DNA from: Microtetraspora malaysiensis
Lineage (GTDB): Bacteria; Actinomycetota; Actinomycetes; Streptosporangiales; Streptosporangiaceae
Direction of reading: 5' to 3'
DNA length: 64,000 nt
Assembly (NCBI RefSeq): GCF_001528665.1
Contig: NZ_BBYJ01000017.1
Location: 38,828 to 102,827, forward strand
In this document: positions 1 to 10,043 of the stretch, one piece after another
Layout of the letters: each line of letters starts with the position of its first letter
Numbering within the stretch: position 1 is the stretch's first letter
Made by a program: the position numbers and the translations under genes
Notes under the pieces: generated by a model
Seen by the model: only the letters and a program-made list of their open reading frames with translations
Told to the model about the DNA's origin: nothing
Databases searched by the model: none

Positions 1-150
1 CGACAAGACCGAGCCGGACATCAAGCCGGACGACAAGACCGAGCCCGACGGCAAGCCGGACGATAAGACCGAGCCGGACATCAAGCCGGACGACAAGACC
101 GAGCCGGACAACAAGCCGGACGACAGGACCGAGCCCGACAACGAGGCTCG
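1..150 (+). repeat. 30-bp coding tandem repeat, about 4.6 units, cut by the window edge
   Basis: The 30-bp unit encodes the decapeptide DKTEPDxKPD, seen four times with mainly third-base and one-residue variation (I, G, I, N at the variable place) before it decays into DRTEPDNEAR. It lies inside the giant protein and probably forms a stiff charged linker. The array may extend left of the window. Confidence 0.9.
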
Positions 151-3100
151 GACCGACGACGAGGCGAAGACCGACACGGACACGGCGCCGGGGGAGGCCA
201 CACCGACCAAGCTCGCCCAGGAGGAGGCGAGCCGCCACCTGGCTCGGAGCAGGGAAGCGGTCTTCCAGGCGGTGCTCAACGGGCATCCGAATGCCGTTCT
301 GCTGCCTGACGGCGGCCTCATCGTGCCGCTTCATGGAGCCGACGTCGTCGTCCCGCCCGCCGCCGTGGCACGGGTCATCAACGAAGTCGGGCGGCGTTCG
401 ACGCAGGTGGAGGAGGACGAGGCGCTGCAGGCGGAGGCGGCGGCCCTGCTCAACGAGCAGCTCGCCGCCGACACCGCGCCCGAGGACACGTACGCGGCCG
501 ACCTCGCCTCCGGGCAGCCCGTCGGCCTGCGCGCGAACGCCGCGCTCGACTACGCGCTGAACCGCCTCGCGCCGGGGGCCGTCCTGCTGGCGGACGGCGG
601 GCATCTCGTGTCCGACGGGTCCGGCCACTACGTGATCACGCCGAGGATGCTGCTCGCGGTCCGTTCGGTCCTTGAGGCCGCCGCCGTCAACGGCCAGGAC
701 GCCGCCGCGCTGCGCAGCCGCGCGCTCCTGGTCATGAGCCAGGCCATGGCCGTCAGCCAGGAGACCTCGCCGGCCCCCGAGCCGGTCACCAGCCGCCCCG
801 GCACTGTCACGTCCCGGCCGATCGACGGCACCCGGTTCGTCCCCGACGGCCGCCCGAACCAGCGCCTCACCGCCGACGAGGTCAGCGCCGAGGTCGAGAA
901 GCTCCTGGCGTCCAAGTTCATGATCGACGAGGTGGAGAGCTGGGCCTGGTCCCGCAGCGAGGAGACCCTGGTGGTGCATACCAGGGACCACGGCACGCAG
1001 CGCTTCCGGTTCGTGGTCGGCGGCCTCGACTCCCGTCTCATGGCGGAGACCCACGTGAACCGCGAGGGCGGCGACCAGATCATCCACCTGGCGCCGCACA
1101 TGGCCCCGGACCAGATCGCTCGTGTCACGCTGCACGAGATCACCGACACCGTCCGGGACCTGAGCCGGCCCGAACCGGGTGTCATCCGCAAGACGCTCTT
1201 CCGCCGGAGCAGACGGCAGAACAAGCTCGACGGATGTGTGCCGGCCCGGCTCAACGAGCACGCCTGGCTGGTCCACGAGTGGCAGAATGCGACGTCCCCG
1301 GGCGAGCGCTTGAGCATCCAGGTCGATCTCGACGGTGTCGCCCGTGACCTCCGGGAGCACGGGCAGACGCCTCCGCCGGCGCCCTGGGGTGTGACACCTC
1401 CCGTGCGCCAAGCCCACGCGCCCGCCGTGGCGGACGCGGCGTTGGCCGCGCTGCGGGGGCTGGTCGAGGATCCCGCCGGGGTGAGGACGGAGCTTGCGAA
1501 GCTGGCCGAGCCGCACCTGGCGGAGCTGGGTCGCGTCGTCGAGGATCTGACCCGGGCCGAGGAAGAGCTCAAGAAACAGAAAGAGTCGCACGAAGACACC
1601 GCGCGCAAGGCGGAGGAGGCGGCGAACGCCGCCAAGGACAAGGCCGGCGAAATCGCCGCGATGCGCGACCGGGGCAAAGAGGCGCGCAAGGCGAATCAGG
1701 AGAAGGAGGAGGCGCAGAACCGCGCCAAGCAGGCCAGGCATCTGCGGATCGCCGAGGCGTACGCGAAGGCGAGCGAGAGAGCGGAGGCGGCGCGGAAGGC
1801 CTACGTGCAGGTGGCCGGCCTCGTAAGACTGGTCGCGACGTCGTCGAACCCCCAGGAGACGTCCCTGGCCACGTCGCGGCTGAACAGCCTGCTGGCGGAC
1901 GCCAGTACGCGCCACGATGAGTACCTGAATTCGGTGAAGACGGCCCTCCCGCCGGAGGTGTCGCTGCCCTCGGCGCTGCCGACCGGCAACCTGGCGCACC
2001 TGACGCCGCTGACCGACGCGATCAACAAGGTGCTCGCCGAGAACGGCTCCCCGCGCCGGTTCACTCCCCGGAAACTGGAGCACATCCTCCGGGCCGACTT
2101 CCGGAAGGTCGTCTCCCCGGACGGCGCGATCCTCCGCATCGGCACCGGCAGGACGGCGGTGGAGCTGAAGATCCGGCTCAGCCTCTCCGACATGGTCCAG
2201 ATCATCAATCCGGAGATCGTGGCCTCGGAGATCATGCTCGGTGTCATGCCGCAGGGAGGCCGGTCGACCCGGACCAGCGAGGCCGGCAGTGGCGGCCTGA
2301 CGGTGCCGATCGGCCCCGGGCTGATCGCCCCCGCGCTCCCCGAGGGGAGCATCCGAGCCGCGCTCGAAGCCATGGCCGCTGCAGGGCTCGGGGGCAGCCT
2401 CTCCTTCGGGCGCTCGTGGTCGCGCGGCCCCGGTGCCGCCGACTTCGCCCTCGGGGGGGCGGTCGAGGACAACCGGGGAGAGTCTCTGCTGTTCGACGCC
2501 GCGGCCACCTGGACGGTGAGCGTGCGCACCCCCCGGCAGAACACCTGGCAGCACGTGGCGACGATCGACTCCGGGGCGCCGGGGGACGCTCCCTCACAGC
2601 GGATCTGGGTCTCGCACGCCTACACCGTCGGGCCTCCCGCGAACACGGAAACGATCCACCCGAGCAAGGCGAGCGGCCAGCTGCCCGAGCACTTCGCCAA
2701 CGGCCTGACCGGGCTGGACCAGCTCGCCGACGACGTCATCGGACGCCTCCACGAGGGGCTGGGAAGGGTCCGCAGCCGGACGGGAGTGGATGCGCTCCAC
2801 GAGAGGGAGACGAGGATCGGCCGGATCACCCGGCAGCAGATCCTCACGATGATCACCGACGAGCTGCCCGGCAGGCTCAGGGAGGCGACCGATCCCGACC
2901 ACGGGATGACTCGTGTGATCACGGACCGGCGCGGCCGGCCGGTCGCCACCGTGACGATCAAGACAACGGTGCAAAAGGAAAGCGCCGTCCTGATCGGGCA
3001 GGCGAGTCGTGACCACTGGCAGGAACGGCTGCGGGTGGGCAACTCCAACGCCACCGGCAGCGAGTCGTTCAACGGATCCCTCTCCGCATCGCTCAACGCA

Positions 3101-6100
3101 CTTCCCATTCCCGTCCTCAACGACATGATCGGCGGGCTCCCGGTTCCCGACGGTTACAACGATGTCGACGTATCCGCCGGGGGCGGGCGCGGAGTCTCCC
3201 GCTCGCAGTCATCGTTCGTGAACGGGAACGCCATCCATCCCAGCGTCCAGCGCTACACGGGACACACCCAGGGATACCAGCTCACGCTGAAGCACGAGGT
3301 CACCATCGTTCTGGCCGATGGCAGGGTGCTGAAAACGGAGGGCACGGGCGAGGGACTGTTCCGGATGCCGGAGACCGATGCCTACCGGTACGGCCTGCCG
3401 GTCGATGCGGAGGCGCTGCTCAAACTGCCCAACGGCAAGCCACGGCGGGATCGGCAGGGCAACCAGATACTCAGAGGGGACCCGGAAGGATCGCGGCCGC
3501 CGGGCCGGAAGAAGGAGCTGCCGACCTGGCTCCGGCCGCCGAAGCTCGGGCACCGTGGGATGGCAGCCACGAACCAGACCGCCACGGACCTGGACCTGAT
3601 GCGCGGTGCGGGACCGGCGCTGGTCCAGCGGCTGTCCGGCGTGGACGAGGTCAGGAAGCAGGTCCTGGAGAAGCTCGCCGACCTCGGCCTCGTCCCGAAG
3701 TTCGAGAACGGCGTCCCGCAGTACTCCCGGCTCCCGCTACAGCGGGCCGGACAGATGGCGAACCTGCGCGAGGTGCTCGAACAGCTCTCGCCGGAGCGCC
3801 TGGAGACCGGGTACGACCAGGCGGCCCAGGACGGCATCCCCATCGCCCTGACCCGCGACGGCTTCGGCCGGTCGTCGCGGACGTACACGCTGCTCGTCCG
3901 GCTGGAGCAGGACCACGACGCGGCGACCTATCTCGGGCGCACCGACACCGAGGCCGTGGTCAACCTCGACATCGGCTCCGACACCGCCGGCCGCGGCAGC
4001 GGCCGGAACTGGTCCGGCAGTGTGGACGTGCCGTACAAGACGTCGGACGGGCCGCACAAGGGGGAGGATGGGGGGACGCGATCGCACGAGCGCGACAAGG
4101 GCGGCAACTACGGCCGCTCGACCGGTTCCAGCGTCGGCGGCACCGTCAACCGGGTGACGCTCGTGGAAAGCGGTGGAGAGGTCGCTCTCTTCGACGTGCC
4201 CCATAAGCTGGCGGTCGACATCATCGTGGGCGACAGGGTCGTGGATCAGGCGTCGGCGGACGGCAGCGCACGGCTGGTCTTCGCGACCGACCTGCTCCCC
4301 GTGGACACGCCCAAGCAGCCGCACAAGGTGGGCCGGCTGTCGGAGGAGGTGCTCAGCCGGGCGACGCTGCTGCACATGGACACGACGGGCATGCTGGAGC
4401 GGGTGCGGCAGGTGCTGCCGCGCAGCATGCGTCGCGACTCCGCCGCGTATCACCACTTCGCGGCGTTCAGCAATGTGCGCAACCTCATCGCGCATCCGGA
4501 GTGGCGCAACTCGCCGTACTTCACCGGAGTCGGCGTCCGGCCGCAGGGCGCTCTACCGACGGAGGCGTCGCTGACGATTGAGGGCAGCTTCGGTGAGGCG
4601 TCCCTGCTCGGAGTCGCCGACCTCGTCGTCGGTGACATCAACTTCACCATGGGCAGCGCCGGTGTGAACTGGGGCCAGAGCTCCGGCCGCTCCGGCGGCT
4701 CGACGAACGGTATCTCCAACACGGAGGGTCACGACACCGTCCACCATGGTGGCAGCGGTGGCCACACGGGCTCGCGCGGCCGTTCCCGATCTCACGGCCA
4801 GCTCGACATCTGGGGCCGGGAACAGCTCGTCATCGAAACCGGCAAACAGTACATATTCCGCGGCACCGTCGACTTCACCCTGGAGGGCAACGAAAGCGTC
4901 CCCGACTTCACCGAACTCGGCGGCAGCGCGAAGGCCACGCCCCACAACGCATCGTTGAACGGCCGTCCCGTCGTCTACTCGCTTCCGGAGTACGACGCGC
5001 TGACCTTCTACACCGAGGGCAAGCTCGACCTGCCGCTGAGCCAGGTGGCCGACGCGGTGGAGAGGTTCCGGAACGGCAGCCTGACCCTCGACCGGACCCT
5101 CGCGACCTCGCTGCTCCAGAAGTACCTGGTCGAGCTGAAGCAAGCCCGCGACGCGGGGCAGAACGTCTCGTTCGCCGACGAACACACCGCCGACTCCCTG
5201 CTGCCGGCGCTGATCAAGGTGAGCGGCCTGGAGCAGGTGGACATCGACCCGAAGGGCCTGGCGGAGCAGGAGCGGCTCGATCGCGCGCTGAGCGAAGCGG
5301 CCGACATCACCCGGCAACTGCGTCAGGTCAGGCTGGCCCCGGAGTACGAGGGGACCGTGGGGTTCGGCGCGGTGGAGAGCTTCGCCGTGACGGACGGCAC
5401 CAAACCTGTCACCGTGCGGGACGCGGTGCACACCGCGATCGACGAGGCGGCGCCCGGCGCGATCGACAGCAGCCCCGTCATGCGCCGGAGCATCGATATC
5501 GACTTCGCCGGAGACCGGGTCCGGGGGCACGTCAACGAGATGCTCAGTCCGCGGGGCTACGTCAAGACCTACGAGGCCCTGGCCGACCCGTCGTCCGGCC
5601 GGGCCGAGCTGGTGACGGTCCGGGCCAAACTGGTTCCGGTGTCGGACAGCGCCGAACTCGTCGGCCGCACCTACGACGCCGGCCTGATCCAACAGGACTA
5701 TCTCTACCGGGAGGTCTCCGACTCAGGTTCGTACAGCGGCTCGCAATCCTTCAGAGTGTCGGGCTCGGAGGACGAGTCCGGCGAGGGTGCCGACGGCGGC
5801 GTCAGCACCGACCGGGGCCGTTCGTACGAGGCCGCCAGCAAGGAGCAGGTCGCCAGGCTGCAGCGCATCGCGCAGTTCGGCGGGGTGGACCGGGTCCAGC
5901 AGCGGTACCAGCTGGTGATCGAGGTGGAACGCACGCCGGTGCGGACGGGACCGGTGCGTAGCCCGGTGCGTCGTGGCCTCGACCGGGCGCATCGCGTCCT
6001 GCACCGCATCGGAGGCGACGGCCGGTCCACGACAACGTTCGACGCCACTCTGGTCCGGCGTATACCGACCGGCATGACCAGGCCGGTCAACGACAACACG

Positions 6101-8857
6101 CCGGAGCCGGACCGGATCACCGACACCAGGCGGACGGAGCTGCCGCCCGCCCACTACGTCAGGTCGGTGCTGAACGCCCAGGACGGCCGCCCCAGCCTGT
6201 ACGCCGCGATCGAGAAGCAGTTGTCCTCGATGCTGGGCGCCGCCGCGGCCCGGGAACAGAAGGCGCAACTGGAGGCCCGGCTCTCGCCCATGGCGGTGGC
6301 CGCCGCCTTCGGGCAGCTGGCCGCCCCCGGCGGGCACGAGCTGGTTTCGACGATCCGTAAGGGAGCCCCGACCCAGGGGGTGGACCGCACGGGGAACATG
6401 AGCCAGGGCGTGGACGTCCGCGTCGAGGCCCATCTGTCCGACCTTCAGGTGGTGTCCGGCCCCGTTGAAGCCGAGCTCGGCGTGGTCGATCGCGTCATGC
6501 GCACCTCGTCCATCTCGACCTCTCGCGGCCGGCTGGCCCCGATCAGCAGCTCAGTGGGCGGGAAGACGGAGTATGGCCACCTCTCGGCGAGTGTGGGAGA
6601 CCAGGCATCGGACGGTGTCTCCGACACCAGCGGCCTGCGCAATGAAGCCAGCACGTTCGAGAAGGCGAAGACCGTCACCGTCCGGGTCCGGGTGGACTAC
6701 GACCTCACGTTCCAGCACAAGATGCGGTTGGCCGACGGCACCGAGGCTCCCTTCAGGGGCCCGGTGAGGTTGCCCTCCGCCGCCTCCGGCGAGGCGTACG
6801 TGACCATGTTCGAGGCCGATTTCAAGGAGCTGCAGGCCCGGATGGAGGCCGGGGCCCAGGCGCGACCCGGATGGGATTTCACCGACGAGTCGCAGCCGAG
6901 ATCCGCGCTCAAACGACCGAACGGCCCCCACCAACAACTGGATCCCACGGATCTGCTCGGGCACGCCGCCAGGGCGAGGCAGCAGGCCAGGGACGAGGGT
7001 CACGTCGTCCGGTTCACGGTACGCGACGGGCAGAATGTCAATGCCTATCTGGCGGCCCCGGACGGCTCGCTGCACAGCGTGAAGCCGGACGGCGGGTTCG
7101 CCGAGGCGGTCGGCACGCTGCCGCCCCACGTGCTGGACGCGGCCGCGGCGGCAGACCTCGACCTCCAACAGATCTTCACGGAGCCGCAGCAGTCGGGCAC
7201 GGACCCGCAGAGGTCGGACGACCAGGCCCGCACCTTGACCGACAGGGTGAGGGACGCGCTGGCCGACCAGAACGTCCAGCCGGCGCCGCCGGCGCAGGTC
7301 TGGCCGGTGGCGGAGGCCGCCACGCCCGGCGCCGCGACACAGGGCGGCAGCGTAGGACAGAGCGCGGCCGGGGCGCCGTCGCCGGCGCTGCCGGGCACGC
7401 CGTTCGACACCCAGGCCCGGCCGGCCGGGGTGCCCGACCTGACCGTGACGGAGGTGGTCGGCCAGAACATCGCGGTCGCCGACTTCGGCGGCGGGGTCAC
7501 CGCGCTCGACTGGACCACCGACCAGGGCGTTCCGATCGCGCCGGACGCGCCGCCCGCCAACCTGGACGGCGCGGTCGTCGCCGTCACCACGCCGGCGAAC
7601 GGCGTGCAGCACGCCCGCGTCGTCGTCGGCGACCCCGGGGAGGGCCGGATCGGCTACACGTCGTACCGTTCCGGCACGCCCGAGGACCCGCACATCATCA
7701 CGATCGCCCCGCGTACGCACCCGGTCGTGGTCTCCTCGGTCCTGGTGCACGAGATCTCGCACGTCGCCGACCAGCACGCGGCGGAGGAGGCGGGCGCGCC
7801 GCAGGGGGTGATCCGGCCCTCGCTGCCGGAGCACACGCACGAGGAGGGCACCGACCACTGCCTCACCCCGCGCCTCAACGAGCACGCGCATCTTTCCCGC
7901 AAGTGGAGCGAGACCACCGATCCGGCGGCCAGGGCCCGCATCGCCGAGGCGATCGAGGCCATCGCGGACGACATCACGCAGCGCGGGCACACCCCGCCTG
8001 CGCCGCCCTGGCAGGCGGCGGATACCTCGACGGAGGCGAGACCCAAGCCGTCGATCGCGGACCTGCTCAACGGTGACGCCTCACCCGTCCCCGCCGCGCC
8101 GCAGGCGGCCCAGACCCGGCCGGTCACGTTGCCGGAGCGGGCCACCGCCGACGCGGCGGAGCGGGCCGCCGCCGACATGGGCGCGAGCGTACGGCGGCTG
8201 GGCGGCGGCCTGCTGGAGGTCACCGCGCCGGGCGGGGCGACCGTCACGGTGCGGGTGGGGTCCACCCCGGATGCGGACGCGGCGGCGGACGTCGACGTCC
8301 AGGTCCGGCCCTACCTCACGATCGGGGCCAATCAGCGGGCCGCGGCGGCGGCCGTGGCCGGAGCGGTGGCCGAGGCGTCCGGCCTGCCCACCAGCCCCAC
8401 GGTCCTGTCCGGCGACCCCAATGCAGACGCGCTGACCGTCGCCGACGCCCGTGTCCTCGCCGAGCTGGGCGAGGCCGTACGCCAGGTGGACACGGCGACG
8501 CCTCAGCAGCGCGCCGCGCGGCAGCGGGTGCTGAGCGAAATCGCCGGGCGGCTGGGGCTGCAAGCGGGCGGGGCCGAGCGGTTCCGGGGGCTCGCGCCCG
8601 ACCCGCTCCTTGACCGGATCGCCGCCCTGGTGGACGGCCCCCAGCCCTCGCGCGTACGGGAGTTCCTGGAACGGGGACGCCGCATCAGCAACATCACCGG
8701 CTGGCAGCCGCCCGAGGAGGACGACGACGAGGACAAGTGGCTTCCGCCGGACGACGGCGAGATCTGGGATCCGCTGAAGAACGACGTCTGCCGGTGCCCG
8801 GCTGAGGGGCCCTGCGTCTGCGGCCGGCGGGACGAGGCGGTCCTGGCCGAGGCATGA
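1..8857 (+). CDS. giant multidomain repeat protein, 3' part (start lies left of the window)
   Basis: The frame is open from base 2 to the stop at 8855-8857, so at least 2951 residues belong to a protein that begins outside the window. In order it shows an Asp/Pro/Lys decapeptide repeat (1-150), a first HExxH-like domain (about 950-1400, motif HEITD at 1133-1147), a Lys/Glu/Ala coiled coil (about 1510-1815), six loosely similar Ser/Gly-rich beta modules (near 2390, 3070, 3990, 4580, 5720 and 6505), a second, intact HEISH domain (7748-7762), and an acidic tail with a CxC-type cysteine cluster (about 8790-8825). Size, modular repeats, a metalloprotease-like motif and two small downstream genes recall polymorphic-toxin or giant secreted proteins of actinomycetes, but no named family was recognised. 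Function is inference only. It could equally be a structural surface protein. Confidence 0.85.
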   Translation, partial: DKTEPDIKPDDKTEPDGKPDDKTEPDIKPDDKTEPDNKPDDRTEPDNEARTDDEAKTDTDTAPGEATPTKLAQEEASRHLARSREAVFQAVLNGHPNAVLLPDGGLIVPLHGADVVVPPAAVARVINEVGRRSTQVEEDEALQAEAAALLNEQLAADTAPEDTYAADLASGQPVGLRANAALDYALNRLAPGAVLLADGGHLVSDGSGHYVITPRMLLAVRSVLEAAAVNGQDAAALRSRALLVMSQAMAVSQETSPAPEPVTSRPGTVTSRPIDGTRFVPDGRPNQRLTADEVSAEVEKLLASKFMIDEVESWAWSRSEETLVVHTRDHGTQRFRFVVGGLDSRLMAETHVNREGGDQIIHLAPHMAPDQIARVTLHEITDTVRDLSRPEPGVIRKTLFRRSRRQNKLDGCVPARLNEHAWLVHEWQNATSPGERLSIQVDLDGVARDLREHGQTPPPAPWGVTPPVRQAHAPAVADAALAALRGLVEDPAGVRTELAKLAEPHLAELGRVVEDLTRAEEELKKQKESHEDTARKAEEAANAAKDKAGEIAAMRDRGKEARKANQEKEEAQNRAKQARHLRIAEAYAKASERAEAARKAYVQVAGLVRLVATSSNPQETSLATSRLNSLLADASTRHDEYLNSVKTALPPEVSLPSALPTGNLAHLTPLTDAINKVLAENGSPRRFTPRKLEHILRADFRKVVSPDGAILRIGTGRTAVELKIRLSLSDMVQIINPEIVASEIMLGVMPQGGRSTRTSEAGSGGLTVPIGPGLIAPALPEGSIRAALEAMAAAGLGGSLSFGRSWSRGPGAADFALGGAVEDNRGESLLFDAAATWTVSVRTPRQNTWQHVATIDSGAPGDAPSQRIWVSHAYTVGPPANTETIHPSKASGQLPEHFANGLTGLDQLADDVIGRLHEGLGRVRSRTGVDALHERETRIGRITRQQILTMITDELPGRLREATDPDHGMTRVITDRRGRPVATVTIKTTVQKESAVLIGQASRDHWQERLRVGNSNATGSESFNGSLSASLNALPIPVLNDMIGGLPVPDGYNDVDVSAGGGRGVSRSQSSFVNGNAIHPSVQRYTGHTQGYQLTLKHEVTIVLADGRVLKTEGTGEGLFRMPETDAYRYGLPVDAEALLKLPNGKPRRDRQGNQILRGDPEGSRPPGRKKELPTWLRPPKLGHRGMAATNQTATDLDLMRGAGPALVQRLSGVDEVRKQVLEKLADLGLVPKFENGVPQYSRLPLQRAGQMANLREVLEQLSPERLETGYDQAAQDGIPIALTRDGFGRSSRTYTLLVRLEQDHDAATYLGRTDTEAVVNLDIGSDTAGRGSGRNWSGSVDVPYKTSDGPHKGEDGGTRSHERDKGGNYGRSTGSSVGGTVNRVTLVESGGEVALFDVPHKLAVDIIVGDRVVDQASADGSARLVFATDLLPVDTPKQPHKVGRLSEEVLSRATLLHMDTTGMLERVRQVLPRSMRRDSAAYHHFAAFSNVRNLIAHPEWRNSPYFTGVGVRPQGALPTEASLTIEGSFGEASLLGVADLVVGDINFTMGSAGVNWGQSSGRSGGSTNGISNTEGHDTVHHGGSGGHTGSRGRSRSHGQLDIWGREQLVIETGKQYIFRGTVDFTLEGNESVPDFTELGGSAKATPHNASLNGRPVVYSLPEYDALTFYTEGKLDLPLSQVADAVERFRNGSLTLDRTLATSLLQKYLVELKQARDAGQNVSFADEHTADSLLPALIKVSGLEQVDIDPKGLAEQERLDRALSEAADITRQLRQVRLAPEYEGTVGFGAVESFAVTDGTKPVTVRDAVHTAIDEAAPGAIDSSPVMRRSIDIDFAGDRVRGHVNEMLSPRGYVKTYEALADPSSGRAELVTVRAKLVPVSDSAELVGRTYDAGLIQQDYLYREVSDSGSYSGSQSFRVSGSEDESGEGADGGVSTDRGRSYEAASKEQVARLQRIAQFGGVDRVQQRYQLVIEVERTPVRTGPVRSPVRRGLDRAHRVLHRIGGDGRSTTTFDATLVRRIPTGMTRPVNDNTPEPDRITDTRRTELPPAHYVRSVLNAQDGRPSLYAAIEKQLSSMLGAAAAREQKAQLEARLSPMAVAAAFGQLAAPGGHELVSTIRKGAPTQGVDRTGNMSQGVDVRVEAHLSDLQVVSGPVEAELGVVDRVMRTSSISTSRGRLAPISSSVGGKTEYGHLSASVGDQASDGVSDTSGLRNEASTFEKAKTVTVRVRVDYDLTFQHKMRLADGTEAPFRGPVRLPSAASGEAYVTMFEADFKELQARMEAGAQARPGWDFTDESQPRSALKRPNGPHQQLDPTDLLGHAARARQQARDEGHVVRFTVRDGQNVNAYLAAPDGSLHSVKPDGGFAEAVGTLPPHVLDAAAAADLDLQQIFTEPQQSGTDPQRSDDQARTLTDRVRDALADQNVQPAPPAQVWPVAEAATPGAATQGGSVGQSAAGAPSPALPGTPFDTQARPAGVPDLTVTEVVGQNIAVADFGGGVTALDWTTDQGVPIAPDAPPANLDGAVVAVTTPANGVQHARVVVGDPGEGRIGYTSYRSGTPEDPHIITIAPRTHPVVVSSVLVHEISHVADQHAAEEAGAPQGVIRPSLPEHTHEEGTDHCLTPRLNEHAHLSRKWSETTDPAARARIAEAIEAIADDITQRGHTPPAPPWQAADTSTEARPKPSIADLLNGDASPVPAAPQAAQTRPVTLPERATADAAERAAADMGASVRRLGGGLLEVTAPGGATVTVRVGSTPDADAAADVDVQVRPYLTIGANQRAAAAAVAGAVAEASGLPTSPTVLSGDPNADALTVADARVLAELGEAVRQVDTATPQQRAARQRVLSEIAGRLGLQAGGAERFRGLAPDPLLDRIAALVDGPQPSRVREFLERGRRISNITGWQPPEEDDDEDKWLPPDDGEIWDPLKNDVCRCPAEGPCVCGRRDEAVLAEA

Positions 8858-8882
8858 TGGGGATCCCAAGGAGAGGACGGCT

Positions 8883-9410
8883 ATGACGTTCGCGGTCGCG
8901 CGGACCAGGGACGAGGCGCATCTCTACCTCGACCTGCATCCGTGCAAGCAGTGCGGTTCCGTGGAGACGACCTGGGACAGGGGCCTGTCCAGCGTGGACG
9001 GCGCGCTCGTCGACCGCTACGCCGGCGCGTGCGAGGACTGCGGCGCGGAGCGCGAGTTCCTGTTCGGGCTGCCGGAGCGGCCGGTCGCGTCGGCGGGCTA
9101 CCCGACGTTCGGCGGACCGGAGCCCTCCCAGCTCCTCGACGCGGGCGAATGGATGTGGGTGGCCGACCTGACCGCCGGGAACGTGCCGGTCGGCGATCGG
9201 GCCGAGGCGCGCCGCACGCTGTCGATCGCGACGGCGGCGGTCGAGGAGATCGTCAAGTTCATCCCGCCGGGCGAGGAGGAGGTCCCGGACGACGGGTTCT
9301 GGTCCGCGCGCGGACAGCAGGTGCGCGCGGCGGAGCCGGGCCGCTTCCAGCTCGACCGGCTGCTGATCGTCCGCGACACCTACCGCGACCTGGTCGCCCA
9401 GCATGGCTGA
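8883..9410 (+). CDS. small protein with two CxxC motifs; candidate partner of the giant protein
   Basis: Encodes 175 residues. The ATG follows an AAGGAGAGG Shine-Dalgarno (8868-8876) and begins 25 nt after the giant gene stops, so co-transcription is likely. The N-terminus has YLDLHPCKQCG and later CEDCG, two CxxC knuckles that could bind zinc. The C-terminal half has KFIPPGEEE, an FW pair and EPGRFQLDR. The same landmarks occur in the next gene, so the two are paralogues. Small genes right after a giant toxin-like gene are often immunity proteins, and that role is inferred here only from position. No named family was recognised. Confidence 0.8.
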   Translation: MTFAVARTRDEAHLYLDLHPCKQCGSVETTWDRGLSSVDGALVDRYAGACEDCGAEREFLFGLPERPVASAGYPTFGGPEPSQLLDAGEWMWVADLTAGNVPVGDRAEARRTLSIATAAVEEIVKFIPPGEEEVPDDGFWSARGQQVRAAEPGRFQLDRLLIVRDTYRDLVAQHG

Positions 9411-10035
9411 CCACGAGAGCCCCGCCGACCCGGGGGAGCAGGGCGCGGCGGCGCACCCCGACGGACCGGGGCTCCCCGGCGGCGGCCTGGCCCGCTCGCT
9501 GGTCGAGGCGTACGTCTACCTGGACCTGGGGGCCGGCCCCGGCGGCGGCCGGGCGGCCGAGCGCGCGGTGCTGTCCGAGGAGGCGGACGGCTGGCGGGTC
9601 ACGCTCGACGACGCCGAGGTCGTCGTCCCGTACGTCGCGGAGGCGGAGGCGCGGCGCGAGGACCTGACGTTCGGCTCGGGTGTCTCCGAGCTGATCGACC
9701 CCGGCCAGTGGGTGCTGATCGCCACCACATACGCGCGCCGGGCGCTGGAGGCGGCGCTCTTCTTCGCCGCCGACCCCTCGTCCGACGAGCGGTACACGCA
9801 GATCGTCGCGGACTGGCGGTTCGCGGCCGACGCGGTGGCGGAGGCGCTGAAGTTCGTCCCGGACGACGCCGACGCGCTGCCCGAGGCGTCGTTCTGGACG
9901 GAGGCGGGGCGGGAGGCCCACGAGCGCGAGCCCGCCCGCTTCACCCGCATCCGGATGGAGAGCGACCTCGCCTACTATCGGGCCGCCCTCGACGACTTCG
10001 TCCGCCTGCACGCCGGGGCCGACGACCGCCCCTGA
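9403..10035 (+). CDS. cysteine-free paralogue of the preceding small protein
   Basis: Encodes 210 residues. Its ATG lies inside the end of the previous gene (8-nt overlap), so translation is probably coupled. It shares YVYLDL at the N-terminus, a D-x-G-x-W segment (DPGQW against DAGEW), A-V-A-E-A-L-K-F-V-P (against AVEEIVKFIP), an FW pair and EPARFTRIR near the C-terminus with its neighbour, but contains no cysteine at all and has a longer Pro/Gly-rich N-terminus. It ends 8 bp from the convergent gene. It is a likely duplicated partner of the giant protein. Immunity or chaperone activity is inference. Confidence 0.8.
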   Translation: MADHESPADPGEQGAAAHPDGPGLPGGGLARSLVEAYVYLDLGAGPGGGRAAERAVLSEEADGWRVTLDDAEVVVPYVAEAEARREDLTFGSGVSELIDPGQWVLIATTYARRALEAALFFAADPSSDERYTQIVADWRFAADAVAEALKFVPDDADALPEASFWTEAGREAHEREPARFTRIRMESDLAYYRAALDDFVRLHAGADDRP

Positions 10036-10043
10036 TCCCCGAC

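Noticed and set aside
1-150. CRISPR-like array from the 30-bp repeats
   Set aside because: Units are contiguous with no spacers and keep the reading frame, so they are coding repeats.
1-8857. Naming the giant protein a polymorphic toxin and the small genes its immunity proteins
   Set aside because: No known toxin domain was recognised at the C-terminus. Kept only as an inference.
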